A DNA stretch of 64,000 nt, from positions 28,827-92,826 of the forward strand of contig JANSLP010000109.1 of the NCBI GenBank assembly GCA_029298735.1, written 5' to 3'. Positions within the stretch are counted from its first letter, which is position 1, and every line of letters begins with the position of its first letter. This document shows positions 48,401 through 58,730 of the stretch, one piece after another. The notes below the pieces were generated by a model, which was not told where the DNA came from, did not search any database, and was given only the letters and a program-made list of their open reading frames with translations. Position numbers and translations under genes: made by a program. This DNA is from Ophiostoma sp. CBS 140.51. Taxonomy: Eukaryota; Ascomycota; Sordariomycetes; Ophiostomatales; Ophiostomataceae.

Positions 48401-51400
48401 GAGCCTGCATGGTGTTTGCGGATGAGTTGGTGGGTAGCTGTTTGTTGGCTTGCTCTTTCTGGGCAGGCACTGACGTTGGTCAAGCTTTAAGAGGTCAGCC
48501 ACCAGTGGTCACCTGCCATGAGCCAAGAGTATCACGTATTTCCTTGCTACGTTTCTTGTGCCCTCTGTTCTTTTGTCTCTTCTCGTCACTCGTTTGCCTC
48601 CTCCCCGCATCCCCAGACGTGAGATATTTGGCCGCCTCACGGGCTTCTCGGCCCGTTTAAGGGAAGCTCTGCTGGGCCACCCCCTGTATTTTATCGGGCC
48701 CATCTACACCAAAACTCGACGTTTTGGTGAAGGCCTTCAAACAGGACCCATAATTCTCTATCGCATTTTATTGGCTGAAGTCGGACTCGAGGTCACGACC
48801 TCTCTAACATGTAGAGTATGTTTGAAAAGCTGGTTACAACTTCTTCAGTAAATATAATGAAAATTAACGGAAAACTTGTGAATACTCTTTGCTCATTTTT
48901 TACTTCAGACAACGAGTTTTTACAGTGTGTTATATAACAAAAATTTACTTGTTTTAACTGATAGAAAGTATGTGTTACGTTGACTTAGTCAAGTACTTTC
49001 TGAGAGGCCCCACACGGGCTCAATAAAATCATAGGGTCCGGCCCCAGCAGAGCATCCCTGTTTTATCATCCTTCTTTTGGCCTTCCTTTGGGTCTCTCGC
49101 ATTTCTCGGTGACAGCCGCCCGGCGGAGATGTTCCTGTCTTGACCACCCGCAGCGGAGACGTTTCCCCCTCCGCGAAAAAAGGGACTAAATAGCTGGGCT
49201 GCATGATGGGTCTGTTTATTTTGGAGTTGTTTGTTAGATTCGTCCCTGAGATCCTTTTTCAGGGTCTTTTTGAGTCTTTCTTCTTTCGTAACGGGTTTCC
49301 CTTCCAAGACCACTAAACATCTAAATCACGCACCACAAAAGACACACTTTCATCTAGTCCTTTCTATTCATTTTCTCGTCACCTCTTTGTCACATTTCAT
49401 TCTCTTTGACTGACAGAAGTCTGTCTTGCTTGTCATGGCACGCGACGCAACTTGCATGAGCACGTAGGGCAAGTGACTGTCGACGTGATAAAGGTTAGAC
49501 GCAAAGATAAGACAATAAGACAATAACGCAAATGAAAGAGAGAAAAGAACGAACCCCCCTTCAACGCCCAACATGAACGAAGCTGCCCATTCGCTCGAGG
49601 CATTTATCGGTTCTAGCCCGGCCCAGGCCTGACTGCAGAAAGGGTGTGTACAAAGTAGACTTTTGTGGCTGCATTCGGGTAGATGCAGCACCTGAGCCTG
49701 TCGTTTCCCGTTTTCTGTCGTCCCTGCGTTTTCTCGTGGTCCTTCATCGTGTGCCATCCTGATCACTCCTCTCACACTCTCTTTCCTAACCTCTTCTTTT
49801 ATCACGAGCCAGGGCCGCCATGACGCAGAATTGGCCAACTTCCAACATCACGACAAAGGACCTTCATCTAACGTCCTGCCCCCTTTTCACTCGTTCTTTT
49901 CCGCGTAAAAGTCCCTCGTAAGGTTCTTCGTAAGATTCTAGCGCTCGCCGCCGTCGCCTTCTCCTCCGTCACCACCCACATCGTCGTATGCCGCAGCACC
50001 GCTATCGATAAAAACCCCTCGAGTCGAGCCCCTTCAGTGTTCCATAGCGCCATTCGTAGTCGCAAAGCGTGGCGTTGTTAGTGTGGTCCCACAGCGCTGT
50101 TGCCATGCTGGGGGCCCAGCCTAAAACCTGTCCTGCAGCCCACTCAACCCCACCAAAAGATCACTAAAAACCACCACAGAACCACACCGCTTTCTGTTTC
50201 TGGCAGCTGGTCGCGTCCTACTGCCCAAACGCCTCCAAAGACCCAAAGAAAACCACTTTAGACCCCTGTCCAATGGCGCCGATAGTGCGCGATTCGACAC
50301 GATAAGACGCGGGGACAGCACCTGAAAGGCGAGGAGGGGTGGAGCATCGTCGCCTGGTTCTGGCGAGTTGTGAGACTGGTTCGACTGGCTTCCTGGTTCT
50401 GGCCATGTCTCTGGCCCGACTTTCCATTGTTTTTGGCTCGTCTGGGCCCTTGAATTGTGAGAGAAATGTTGTTGTCGGCCACGATTTCGCTGGAGCCGAA
50501 CTTGCCTGCAGTAGTGACCGTTCAGACATGCAGGGCCGCGCTTGCCTTGTTCTGTTCATTCTTTCCCCCCATCTATCGGCCGTTTTGAGTAGGTGCGCTT
50601 GCGCCGCGCCTTGCTTCTGTTGTATTTTGTATCTTTGTATCGTAATTACCTGCCCGCCGTTGCTATCCGTTGCCGGGCTTTCGTTGGCACTTGCCTTGTT
50701 CTTTTTCATTTCGCGCCTTCCCACCCAGCCTTTCTTTATTGTTTCTTGGTTCTTTTAAACGTCGTTCCTTCCCTTGCCGTCTTTCTTGTTCTCCTATTCT
50801 CCTATTTCCTGGTTTCGACCCCTACCTCAATTTCTTCATTCCTTGTTTTTCTGATTTCTTGCTTCTTCCTTTTCCCGCCCGTGGGATTTCGTCTATCAGG
50901 AACCTGGTCTCGCTTCCTCTCAACGCCTCAAAACCCGATCAGGATTCAAACTCGCGTGTCTACTACCCCGCGCAAGCCATATCGCCATTTTCTCAATCTC
51001 TTCGCCGTTCTCTCGCCTGTGCTCTCTGAAGCTCTTTTCTTCTTCCTCGTTATTCCTATCTCTGAACTTACAAGACACAACTTCTCGACGGCAACGCTCG
51101 ACAATCTTTGTCGGCTGCCGATCACTGGCTGGGCGCTGCATTGCGATTCTGCCGGTTATCGCCTTGGACTCCCGATTACACCTTTTCGCTATCGTTGATC
51201 GCCATTTATCGTCCAGATAACCAAAGTCACCTGCACCCTTTTTGTCGACAATCCAAGCCGACGACAGCCATAACTTTCAAGACATCTCTTCAATCTCAAC
51301 CGACTCAAATCGCATCGCATTCGCCGTCATGGGCTTGTAACACCGTTTCGGCTACTTGTTCGCTACGCCCCGGTCTATTTTGGCCAGCCCACTCACCATC

Positions 51401-52012
51401 CATCCCAAGAGAGACGATTCAAGACCATTTATCCCAACGACTATCGTTCCAAGACGGTCGGCCATCCGAGACCAATACAGCTAACAGACCAATACATACC
51501 ATCCACAACCCACCCACCTACACCACCACCACCACCGCCATCCCCATCCACAACCACAACCACTACATCAACTAACCATTTACAAAACACCCGAACTGTG
51601 AACGAACCCCACTGGGTTGGCCACCGCATTGCATAACGCCACCCACTGGAGCTGTTCAGGTCCTTTTGCGAAACAGGAACAAAAGAATGAGAAAAGGACA
51701 GGCCAACCCTGAAAACTGACAAAAGAGAAGAACTGGGCCACCCAGCTCTTGTTTTTAAAAATAAACCACCCAGCTCGTGTCGCTCGGTGCTCTTTATTTG
51801 CTTTGCCAGAGCTCGCCATCTCTCGGTATTGAAGCGCGTGTGAGGGTTCTCAAGCAGCCTCGACTCTTTTTCCCAATCGCACATCTACGTCTTCTATTTC
51901 TCGCATTTCTTTTCTTTCTATCTTCATTATTCAACGGCGTCATTCTCCCTCCCATTTTCTATCATACCTCGCATATTTTCCCTCTTACACAGTTGTGCAC
52001 GCCATTACCACC
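45480..52012. other. Long intergenic region between divergent kinase and F-box genes
   Basis: About 6.5 kb has no supported gene. Next to the kinase start the minus strand is C/T-rich and contains a 7-bp tandem repeat (45721-45769). AT-rich patches occur near 47800-47960 and 48840-48980. Copies of TACGGAGTA lie at 47662 and 48330. From about 50560 to 52012 the plus strand is C/T-rich and ends in CA-rich sequence, consistent with a long leader of the F-box gene. Upstream ATGs in that leader make uORFs possible. Confidence 0.5.
45721..45769. repeat. 7-bp tandem repeat (GCTGAGA)
   Basis: Six perfect GCTGAGA units and one with a single change lie about 240 bp upstream of the PAS kinase start codon, within its likely 5' untranslated region or promoter. 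Confidence 0.92.
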
Positions 52013-54247
52013 ATGGCCGACGTTACAACTCCAACCGTCATCGGCCCTGCGGCCGACGGCGACCTCACCCAAGACTTCCAGCAGCCCGACACTATCGTCG
52101 AAGAGCAACATCACAACCATTCACAGCAGCCGGCAGCCGCACCCTTAGAAAATGTCCCACCAAAAAGCCGGAACCGCCGGCGGCTCTTCCGTGGTCTTTC
52201 ACGCATGTCGTCATCTTCCAGCCTCGCACAGACTGGCCGGGCACGCTCAGCCAGCACGCCTTACTCCCCGACTGGCGCCAGTCTCTCGTGCATCGCACTC
52301 TCGTCATCGTCGTCTCCGTTCGCGCCGTCGTCCAGTGCAAACAACTCTACTTTTGCCTTCCCTCCACTTTCATCACCGACTACGATCGACTCCGTAACCC
52401 GCCCGCTCTCGCCATCACCATCGCCTCCTTCCACGGCGACCACACCCTTCCCTCCGTTCCCTCATTCGCAGAGCACCAATGCCATCCGCAAGGTGGATCT
52501 TTCTGCCGGGATTGGCAGCGCCGGGACTACCCCGGGCAAGGTTCTCATGCCGCATGATATGGTTAGATCGGCATCGTTACCCCTGTTCTCGCCACGGCCC
52601 AAGAAGACCTTCTACCAGCTCTGGAACAACTTACCTCGCGAGATTAAAGTTCAGGTCTTCAGGCTCCTCCTGCCAAAAGATCTCATCCGTATTTCCCGGG
52701 TGAACAAGCAGTTTCACAAGCTCTGCTACGATGGACAGCTGTGGACCACCTTTGACGCCTCCGAATTTTACCAGGACATTCCCGTGGAGTCGCTCTCCAA
52801 GATCATCACAGCGGCCGGACCGTTTGTGAAGGACTTAAACCTGCGCGGCTGCATTCAAATTGACAAGTTCCAAGATGCCCTCCTTATGGCTAGTGCCTGC
52901 GCCAACCTCGTCAATGCCACCCTCGAAGGATGCCTTATCGATTTCCGGAACTTGGACAATTTGCTCAAGCGGAACAACCGGCTCGCCCATATCAATCTCG
53001 CCGGATTATCGAGTGTCAAGAACGATAGCTGCTTGACGCTCGCTCAACACTGCAACCAAATCGAGGTCCTGAATCTATCGTGGTGCAAGCATGTCACAGC
53101 TGAGGGCGTTCAGACCGTTCTTGAGGGCTGCCCGAAGCTCCGGGATCTTCGTGTTGGCGAGATTCGCGGCTTCGACCGTATCAGTGTCGCCAAGACCTTC
53201 TTTGAAACCAACCGTCTCGAACGCCTGGACATGAGCGGATGCACCGACCTCACAGATGAGGCGCTGGGTGTCATGCTGCACGGCGTCGACCCCCAAATTG
53301 ATCTGCTTACCGACCGTCCGATTGTGCCTCCGCGTCGCTTGCGCCATCTCGACCTCAGCCGCTGCTCCAGACTCACGGATCATGGTGTGGCCAAACTGGG
53401 CTATTGCGTCCCCGATCTTGAAGGCCTGTCGCTGGGCAACCTCACCACATTGACGGATGCTGCGCTGCAGCCCATCTTTGAATCGACACCCAAGCTGGCC
53501 TACCTCGACCTTGAAGATCTCGTCGAGCTGACAAACACACTCTTCTCTACGACTCTCGCCAAGTCCAAGTGTGTCAAGACCCTGACTCACATGTCGATTA
53601 GCTACTGCGAAGATATTGGTGACGTTGGCATGATCCCCGTGCTCCGCGCCTGCACGAAGCTCCGCAGTGTCGAGATGGACAATACGCGCATCTCAGACCT
53701 GACGCTTGCCGAAGCCGCTGGTATGGTGCGTGCCCGTGCCGTCCGCACACGCATCCACAAGCACCGCCCCAGCATCGGCCTCAGTCTGACGGTCTACGAC
53801 TGCCCCAATGTGACGCGGACCGGTGTCCGTGAGATTCTGTCGCGCAACGCTGAAGTTTTATCGCCGCAGAAGGCTTCGCAGAACGGCGTCTCCATCACAA
53901 CACCGAACAATGCTGTCTCGGCATATACTTTCCCCACCGAGATTATCGCCCTCAAGTGCTTCTATGGGTGGCAAATGACCGTCGACGAGCACAACAAGCG
54001 CGTCCTCAAGGGTGACTTTGCCGCGGCCCACCGTCTGGAGCGCAAGTGGTCCGACTTTATCCAGGCCAACGAGGAGGCCGGTGTCGGCGGTCGTGGCAGC
54101 CGTCGCCGTCGCCGTCGGGCCCGTGAAGCTCAACAGGCACATGTCGATGAGGAAGCTGCTGGCGGCGACGTCGAGGCTGGTGCAGGTGCCACCGGCATGG
54201 GCATTGGCCGCCGCCGTGCCCGCACCACTGCATGTGCGATCATGTAG
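52013..54247 (+). CDS. F-box/leucine-rich-repeat protein with C-terminal CaaX box
   Basis: This is a single-exon frame of 744 residues starting at an ATG in good context (ACCACCATGGCC). The first 190 residues are Ser/Pro-rich and disordered. An F-box lies at about 198-250 (LWNNLPREIKVQVFRLLLPKDL, then RISRVNKQF), followed by about ten AMN1-type leucine-rich repeats to about residue 560 (patterns such as LNLSWCKHVTAEGV and LDLSRCSRLTDHGVAKL). The protein should be a substrate receptor of an SCF (Skp1-Cullin-F-box) ubiquitin ligase. A basic Arg-rich stretch (RRRRRRAR) and then CAIM form the end. CAIM fits a prenylation CaaX box, so the ligase may sit on membranes, as the human prenylated FBXL2/FBXL20 type does. 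The substrate is unknown; the Grr1/Pof2-like group is the nearest I can suggest. Confidence 0.92.
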   Translation: MADVTTPTVIGPAADGDLTQDFQQPDTIVEEQHHNHSQQPAAAPLENVPPKSRNRRRLFRGLSRMSSSSSLAQTGRARSASTPYSPTGASLSCIALSSSSSPFAPSSSANNSTFAFPPLSSPTTIDSVTRPLSPSPSPPSTATTPFPPFPHSQSTNAIRKVDLSAGIGSAGTTPGKVLMPHDMVRSASLPLFSPRPKKTFYQLWNNLPREIKVQVFRLLLPKDLIRISRVNKQFHKLCYDGQLWTTFDASEFYQDIPVESLSKIITAAGPFVKDLNLRGCIQIDKFQDALLMASACANLVNATLEGCLIDFRNLDNLLKRNNRLAHINLAGLSSVKNDSCLTLAQHCNQIEVLNLSWCKHVTAEGVQTVLEGCPKLRDLRVGEIRGFDRISVAKTFFETNRLERLDMSGCTDLTDEALGVMLHGVDPQIDLLTDRPIVPPRRLRHLDLSRCSRLTDHGVAKLGYCVPDLEGLSLGNLTTLTDAALQPIFESTPKLAYLDLEDLVELTNTLFSTTLAKSKCVKTLTHMSISYCEDIGDVGMIPVLRACTKLRSVEMDNTRISDLTLAEAAGMVRARAVRTRIHKHRPSIGLSLTVYDCPNVTRTGVREILSRNAEVLSPQKASQNGVSITTPNNAVSAYTFPTEIIALKCFYGWQMTVDEHNKRVLKGDFAAAHRLERKWSDFIQANEEAGVGGRGSRRRRRRAREAQQAHVDEEAAGGDVEAGAGATGMGIGRRRARTTACAIM

Positions 54248-54561
54248 ATCTATGCGCCATGCTTTTTCTTCATTTTCATTTTCATTTTCATTTTCATTTT
54301 CATTTTTCAATTTGCTTACATTTTACAAGTGTGTACACACGCACTAGAGTTATCATGGGATGGGACACATAGACTGGATTGGTCTCGGCGTTTATTTGTT
54401 TTCATTCTCCTTTTCATGAACATTGCATACGGCGCATCAGGGTGACTTATGGTTATGGCTCAAGTTGTCTACTTTTATCTCTTGCTATTTAGCTTCTAGA
54501 TATATGAATTGATGCTATCGTTTACTTTGTATTTTCTATGTCCTTTCAACGACGAGACATG
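54248..54561. other. Convergent 3' flanks with CATTTT repeat
   Basis: This is the 3' flank shared by the F-box gene and the membrane protein gene. It has a hexanucleotide repeat at 54271-54306 and nothing coding. Confidence 0.5.
54271..54306. repeat. Hexanucleotide repeat CATTTT
   Basis: Six perfect tandem CATTTT units lie 24 bp after the F-box stop codon. A shorter version with three units occurs at 14615-14632. Confidence 0.9.
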
Positions 54562-55428
54562 CTACGCATACATAGGCAGCGGCTTTTCACTGGACGATAC
54601 AAGAGCACCCGATATTACCACCTCCGACATCACAGGACCTGCTGCCGGCAACAACGATCGTCGTTCTACTTTCGCCCTTGAGCTCCGTCGTCTTGTCTTG
54701 TACCAGCTTGTCCAGTAGGCCAACGCCACCGAGAGACAGCGCACGCCAATCATGGCCGGCGCATACACTTTCAAGACCGTCACGATATCGCTGCCATACC
54801 AATCCGAATGCTGCTCGTACGATGTCTCATGTGCGTGTTTCGTGCCCACATACAGAACTTGCGGCACCCCAGGTATCGAAAAGACCAAAAACAGTACGGC
54901 TGCCAGTGCGTCGAGGACAGTCAGCACGACCACTGGTGGAAAGCGGTGTTCGGCGGCAAACACGGGTAATGAGCAGCCCGCGAGATCCGCCAGCAGACTG
55001 AAGATGCTTCCCACCAGCCAGCCCCAACAGAGGATCCCATCCCTCGCCGCGAGCACAGCGACCAAGGTGAGGATCGTGATGCTGGATGCCATAAACAATG
55101 CGCAAAGGGTGACGACCGAGTAAATCCAAGAGGGTGCCTTCTCGAGATGACGGTCGAGCCAGCCTTGGAACCGAGCGAAGAGCTTGTCAACAGAATTTGG
55201 TTGTACCCGCTCCTCCTCAATCTCCTTCAGCACCTCCTGTAGCCGTTGAAGCTGTTCTTGTTGCTGTGAGTCGAGAGAGTCCAAGGAGTGGTGGACCGAT
55301 GGTAGTGGTAGTGGGGCTGAATCATCTAGTGTAGATGTTTCTGGTTGCTTTCCCTTCGTCTTATTATTGTTTCTTTGGCTGCCTGGGATGTCGGTCTCAC
55401 CGGGAATCAAATCGATTGTGACGGCCAT
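54562..55428 (-). CDS. Four-helix (MARVEL-like) membrane protein, paralogue
   Basis: This is a single exon of 288 residues from the ATG at 55428. The frame is open two codons further up (TTG ATA), but those are not plausible starts. A polar N terminus of about 95 residues includes a short coiled-coil-like stretch (QQQEQLQRLQEVLKEIEEE). Four hydrophobic segments follow at about 100-125, 130-155, 165-185 and 220-240, then a basic loop and a tail ending PLPMYA. The blocks GSIFSLLADL, SLPVFAAE and VLDALAAVLFLVFS align with the gene at 15351-16233. The fourth-helix intron of that paralogue is absent here. Function is unknown, and it is likewise preceded by a 5S gene in the same orientation. Confidence 0.82.
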   Translation of the reverse strand: MAVTIDLIPGETDIPGSQRNNNKTKGKQPETSTLDDSAPLPLPSVHHSLDSLDSQQQEQLQRLQEVLKEIEEERVQPNSVDKLFARFQGWLDRHLEKAPSWIYSVVTLCALFMASSITILTLVAVLAARDGILCWGWLVGSIFSLLADLAGCSLPVFAAEHRFPPVVVLTVLDALAAVLFLVFSIPGVPQVLYVGTKHAHETSYEQHSDWYGSDIVTVLKVYAPAMIGVRCLSVALAYWTSWYKTRRRSSRAKVERRSLLPAAGPVMSEVVISGALVSSSEKPLPMYA

Positions 55429-55892
55429 TATCAACTTAAAGGATGTCGAGAATTCAAAATCGTAAGGTGTTGGCAGTCTCTGCTTATTGGTATATGCTCA
55501 AAATGTTTGCCAAGCAGCAGCAGCAGCTGGATGGGACAGGACTTTATAGAATTTCAAGCGTAGGAGAAATAGACAACACTGAGCTTTGGGCACTCTTTCT
55601 GCGGCACGACACGGGGTATCTGCCTCTGATATTTCTTGATAGGATGCGGCACAGCGTAACCTCTCAGGAGCATTAATAAATATCCATAGACAGCTTTAAA
55701 TTTACCGGGTCTGTTGGTCGACGCCACACACATTGATTTCTTGTAGTATTAAATGAAATTTACATTACCACTTCTCTTTGCCAGGACCCCAAGTTCGCAA
55801 AGCTTACTGAAAAAGACTCTCACCGGCAAAAAAGAGCAAGCGGTAACAGTGCCAAAAAATTATTATCGCAAGACAAAAAATAAAATAAAATA
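55429..55892. other. Spacer between membrane protein paralogue and 5S copy 2
   Basis: This 464-bp spacer has no coding content. It holds the second copy of the 18-bp element, and at its right end the T-rich Pol III terminator of the minus-strand 5S gene (ATTTTATTTTATTTTTTG on that strand). Confidence 0.55.
55701..55718 (-). repeat. 18-bp shared spacer element (copy 2)
   Basis: On the minus strand this reads ACCAACAGACCCGGTAAA, identical to 14974-14991. It lies 175 bp after the end of the 5S gene and about 273 bp before the start codon of the membrane protein paralogue. Confidence 0.8.
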
Positions 55893-56011
55893 ACGTACAG
55901 CAGCGGGTATTCGCTGGTCGTCACCGACCCAACTACTAATCCGCCGATTATTGGTTTAACTAGGGGAGAGCGGACGGGATCCCGTGTTCTCCAATATCTG
56001 TGGCCGTACGT
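55893..56011 (-). rRNA. 5S ribosomal RNA (copy 2)
   Basis: This is an exact reverse-complement match of the 119-nt 5S gene at 14718-14836, with ends that pair and the same internal sequences. A TAATATG sits about 27-33 nt upstream, matching the position of the TATAA before copy 1. T-rich terminator sequence follows directly. Flanking sequences differ from copy 1 apart from short shared pieces, so this is a dispersed gene and not part of a tandem array. Confidence 0.96.
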
Positions 56012-56261
56012 GGAAGATCTACGGTGTAACTAGAGGTCATATTACGAGCTTCTGCTGTCACGATCTGTCACAATTAATGATAGTGAATTCTATGGTATTC
56101 GCTCTGGAATTTATCCTTAAAACCTGACGTCCTTGTTGTTAGCCGTCAAAGTTCTTAACGGGAATATGTTATTAGGTAGCATAAAGCGCACACGGCTATT
56201 CTACGACTTTGATTTTCATTCAACACATCTTGGACCGTACTGTGTTTATTCCACTCTTCGT

Positions 56262-57869
56262 CTATGCCGTCAAATCGCCAAATGTCCCAGTGTAGCCATT
56301 CTCCTCCAAATAGGCACGGAAGCGCTCATCCTCAGTCTCCATATCTTTGTCCATGGTAGGGATCAGGAACCAAGAGATGAGACCGCCCGTGGCAGCAAAG
56401 GCGGCGCCAATGAGAAAAACGCCCTGAATGCCCTTTTGGTCATCGCTGAACGAGTTCTGGATGGGGGTAAAGACTTGTGTGCCAATGGCAGCACCAGCCT
56501 TACCGACGGCGGCAGCAAGGCCGAGGAAATGGCCGCGAAGTGGTGTAGGGAACGACTCGGCACCGCAGAGGAACGTGGCGACCTACACAGGTTAGCATAT
56601 GCCGGCATTTGTACCAAGTCACAGGACATCCTGTGGGATTTACTTACACCAGGGCCCATCTCGCCGAGAGCATTAAAGATGCCATAGAGGACGACAAATA
56701 GGGGGAAGACGGACTGGATGGGGCCTAGGGCACCACCGATGATGAATCCCAGAATGGCCCACAGCACAAAACCCAGAGTCATTGTCTGCTTACGGCCAAT
56801 ACGATCCATGAGGAGACCGCCAGTGAGGCAGCCGGGGAGATAAAACAGGTTGATTACGGTGCCATAGCCAATATTTTGCGTAATGGTGTTGTTCGGGTTG
56901 AGTGTCGACACAATGGAGGAGCTGAAGATGCCAAATGGGTATGTCTGATGGGTTAGTGGGGATGCATAAAAAGACCAGGAAATGAACTGTATTTGGCACC
57001 GAACTTACCACAAAATCATACATAAACCATGCCAGCGAGGTGCCCAGCATGGGCTTCCAATACCTCTTCAGGACCAGCATGTAAGGAATGTCCTTTTTCA
57101 TGGCATGCTTCCGATACTGGGTCGACTGGAACCGGTTGAGACGGAAGAACAGGAGAGCCACGGGCAGAACGAAGCCAAGACCAAAACAGACGCGCCAGAT
57201 GCCGTCGTTCAGGTTCTGATGGTAGGCAGCCAGCACAATCAGAGCCACAACACCGGCAATGACAAACCCAAAGTCAATGGCAAAGTCCGTGGCCACGGCC
57301 ACCAACATGCCCCGTCGCCGGCGGCCAAAAGATGTCTCGTCCGAGGCTTCGGCACTACCCGTGCCGCAGGTCGGGTACTCGCCACCAGCACCAAATCCGG
57401 ACACGCCACGGCCGATAATCATCATCCAAAACATGCCGAGCTCTGAACCGCCCTTGCCGTGCGCGGCAGTAGCCAAGACGATACCCAGCACCAAGAACAA
57501 CGTAGCAAAGATGATACCCGTCCGGCGGCCGAGACGGTCAATGGCACACCCAAAGAAAAGCATGCCAAAGATCTCGCCAATGAGATAGGCATTGGACAGA
57601 CGTGTCTTGATGATGCTGGTGAAGGTGACCGGGTAGAGCTTAGCCAGCACCAAGTTCATGTAGCCAATGATCTGTGCATTGTAGCCGTCAGAGAAGAGGG
57701 CCACACCACTAACTAGGACTGTCGTAATGGATGAACGGGCTGTGATGGTGCCAACAGTTGTGTCATTATTGTTGTTGTTGGCCTCTGTGCTGTTTGTCAG
57801 AGACTCGTTGATGACGGTCGGGTTGGTAACCGTGGCCGTCTTGCGGTCCGAGTCGTAGTCGTCCGACAT
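56262..57869 (-). CDS. Major facilitator permease, Git1/phosphate-symporter type
   Basis: Three exons (57009-57869, 56648-56944, 56262-56582) with introns of 64 and 65 nt encode 492 residues and 12 predicted membrane helices. The first splice joins WFMYDFV to TYPFGIF. The signature after helix 3 reads GFGAGGEYPTCGTGSAEASDE, followed by RRRRGMLVAV. That form is typical of fungal glycerophosphodiester permeases (Git1 group), which belong to the H+/phosphate symporter family. MFS motifs DRLGRRTG and DRIGRKQT are in place between helices 2-3 and 8-9. Git permeases import glycerophosphoinositol or glycerophosphocholine. Here the divergent neighbours are a PhyH dioxygenase and a PhnZ-like oxygenase, so an organophosphonate is a plausible substrate; this is inference. 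Start chosen at the only upstream ATG with a hydrophilic N terminus. Confidence 0.9.
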
Positions 57870-58282
57870 ATCTGATAGAAGAGGTGCAAGGCTGCCGTGA
57901 TATTTCGTAGTAGGCTGATCAGAACAAGATTGTCAGTTGGGGTCTAGATAAGCTCGCAGTGATGATCAGGCGTGGGTTAATGAATTCCAACAAATGCGAA
58001 ATATCTAGAAATTGTGTCTGGTTTAAGTACTCAAACGACATCAACTAACTTGATAATGGAACCCTCCCAGATACCAGATATCCATCCTCCCACTCCGTAA
58101 CACGCTCATGGCCAGCCGGGGACACCTTCTTCAGGCCTCGGAGGGAGAAACGTGCCAATCATCTTGCACGAATTGACGTCAAAAACAAAAGATAGGTTGG
58201 GCTATGCTGTTCTGCTCGTGTGAGACAGAAAACTTGCGGAAACAGATAGGGTCGAGATTGACCAAAAGCCACCACAGGGCTG

Positions 58283-58292
58283 CCCACGTGGG
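58283..58292. promoter_or_regulatory. CACGTG palindrome, candidate Pho4/NUC-1 site
   Basis: CCCACGTGGG is a perfect 10-bp palindrome about 415 bp from the permease start and 440 bp from the dioxygenase start. Fungal phosphate-starvation regulators of the bHLH type (Pho4, NUC-1) bind CACGTGGG-like sites. Binding here is inferred. Confidence 0.45.
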
Positions 58293-58435
58293 GCCATGTA
58301 TTGGGCATGCATTCACTTTTATATGCAGAGTACGATTCCAACGGTGGGGATATTGGGAATTATTTCCATTTAGAATAATTGGAGAAGCAGTTGTAAATAC
58401 GTTGTGATCCATAAAAGTAATCTTTTTAGTGCAGC

Positions 58436-58523
58436 TCGCTAGAGATCTTAGCGACGCACGATCGAAACGACGACCTGTAACCGAACAAGCGACGACTTAT
58501 GAGAGCCAGACTGCCTAAGCGAG
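58436..58523. promoter_or_regulatory. AGCGA-type motif cluster before PhyH dioxygenase
   Basis: This holds an inverted repeat TCGCTA-N7-TAGCGA (58436-58454), AAGCGACGA (58487-58495) and AAGCGAGC (from 58517), about 210-295 bp before the dioxygenase start. The same AAGCGACGA, with TAGCGAC beside it, recurs before the HD oxygenase gene. It is a candidate binding region for the cluster's Zn2Cys6 regulator. Confidence 0.4.
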
Positions 58524-58730
58524 CTATTGCAAGCTTGAAGGTATTGGCAGTTGGTTTACGGCTTGTTTCTGTAGTCACTGCGTGCATGATATAAAGATTT
58601 ATATTGGACGCCTCGTCGACTGTTTTTGTCAAGATATCAAACACCATCAACACAACCAACACAAGCAACACAATTGCAGTCCTCTACCACTTATACTCTT
58701 TTTGTTTCATATTTCCCTCCCATCTTCATA

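Larger units (their letters stand above)
57870..58730. promoter_or_regulatory. Divergent promoter of permease and PhyH dioxygenase genes
   Basis: The 861-bp gap should serve both genes. A TATAAA at 58590-58595 lies about 136 bp before the dioxygenase start. A palindromic CCCACGTGGG (58283-58292) and a group of AGCGA-type motifs (58436-58523) are listed separately. No coding frame is seen. Confidence 0.6.

Noticed and set aside
48770..48850. tRNA-like sequence on the minus strand (GACCTCGAGTCCGAC preceded by a CTCT...AGAG hairpin)
   Set aside because: The T-loop lacks the TTCGA core, the anticodon loop lacks U33, and no acceptor stem closes it. At most a very decayed tRNA pseudogene.
49368..49838. 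Minus-strand frame of 156 codons
   Set aside because: No domain, no conserved composition and no matching leader; probably chance.
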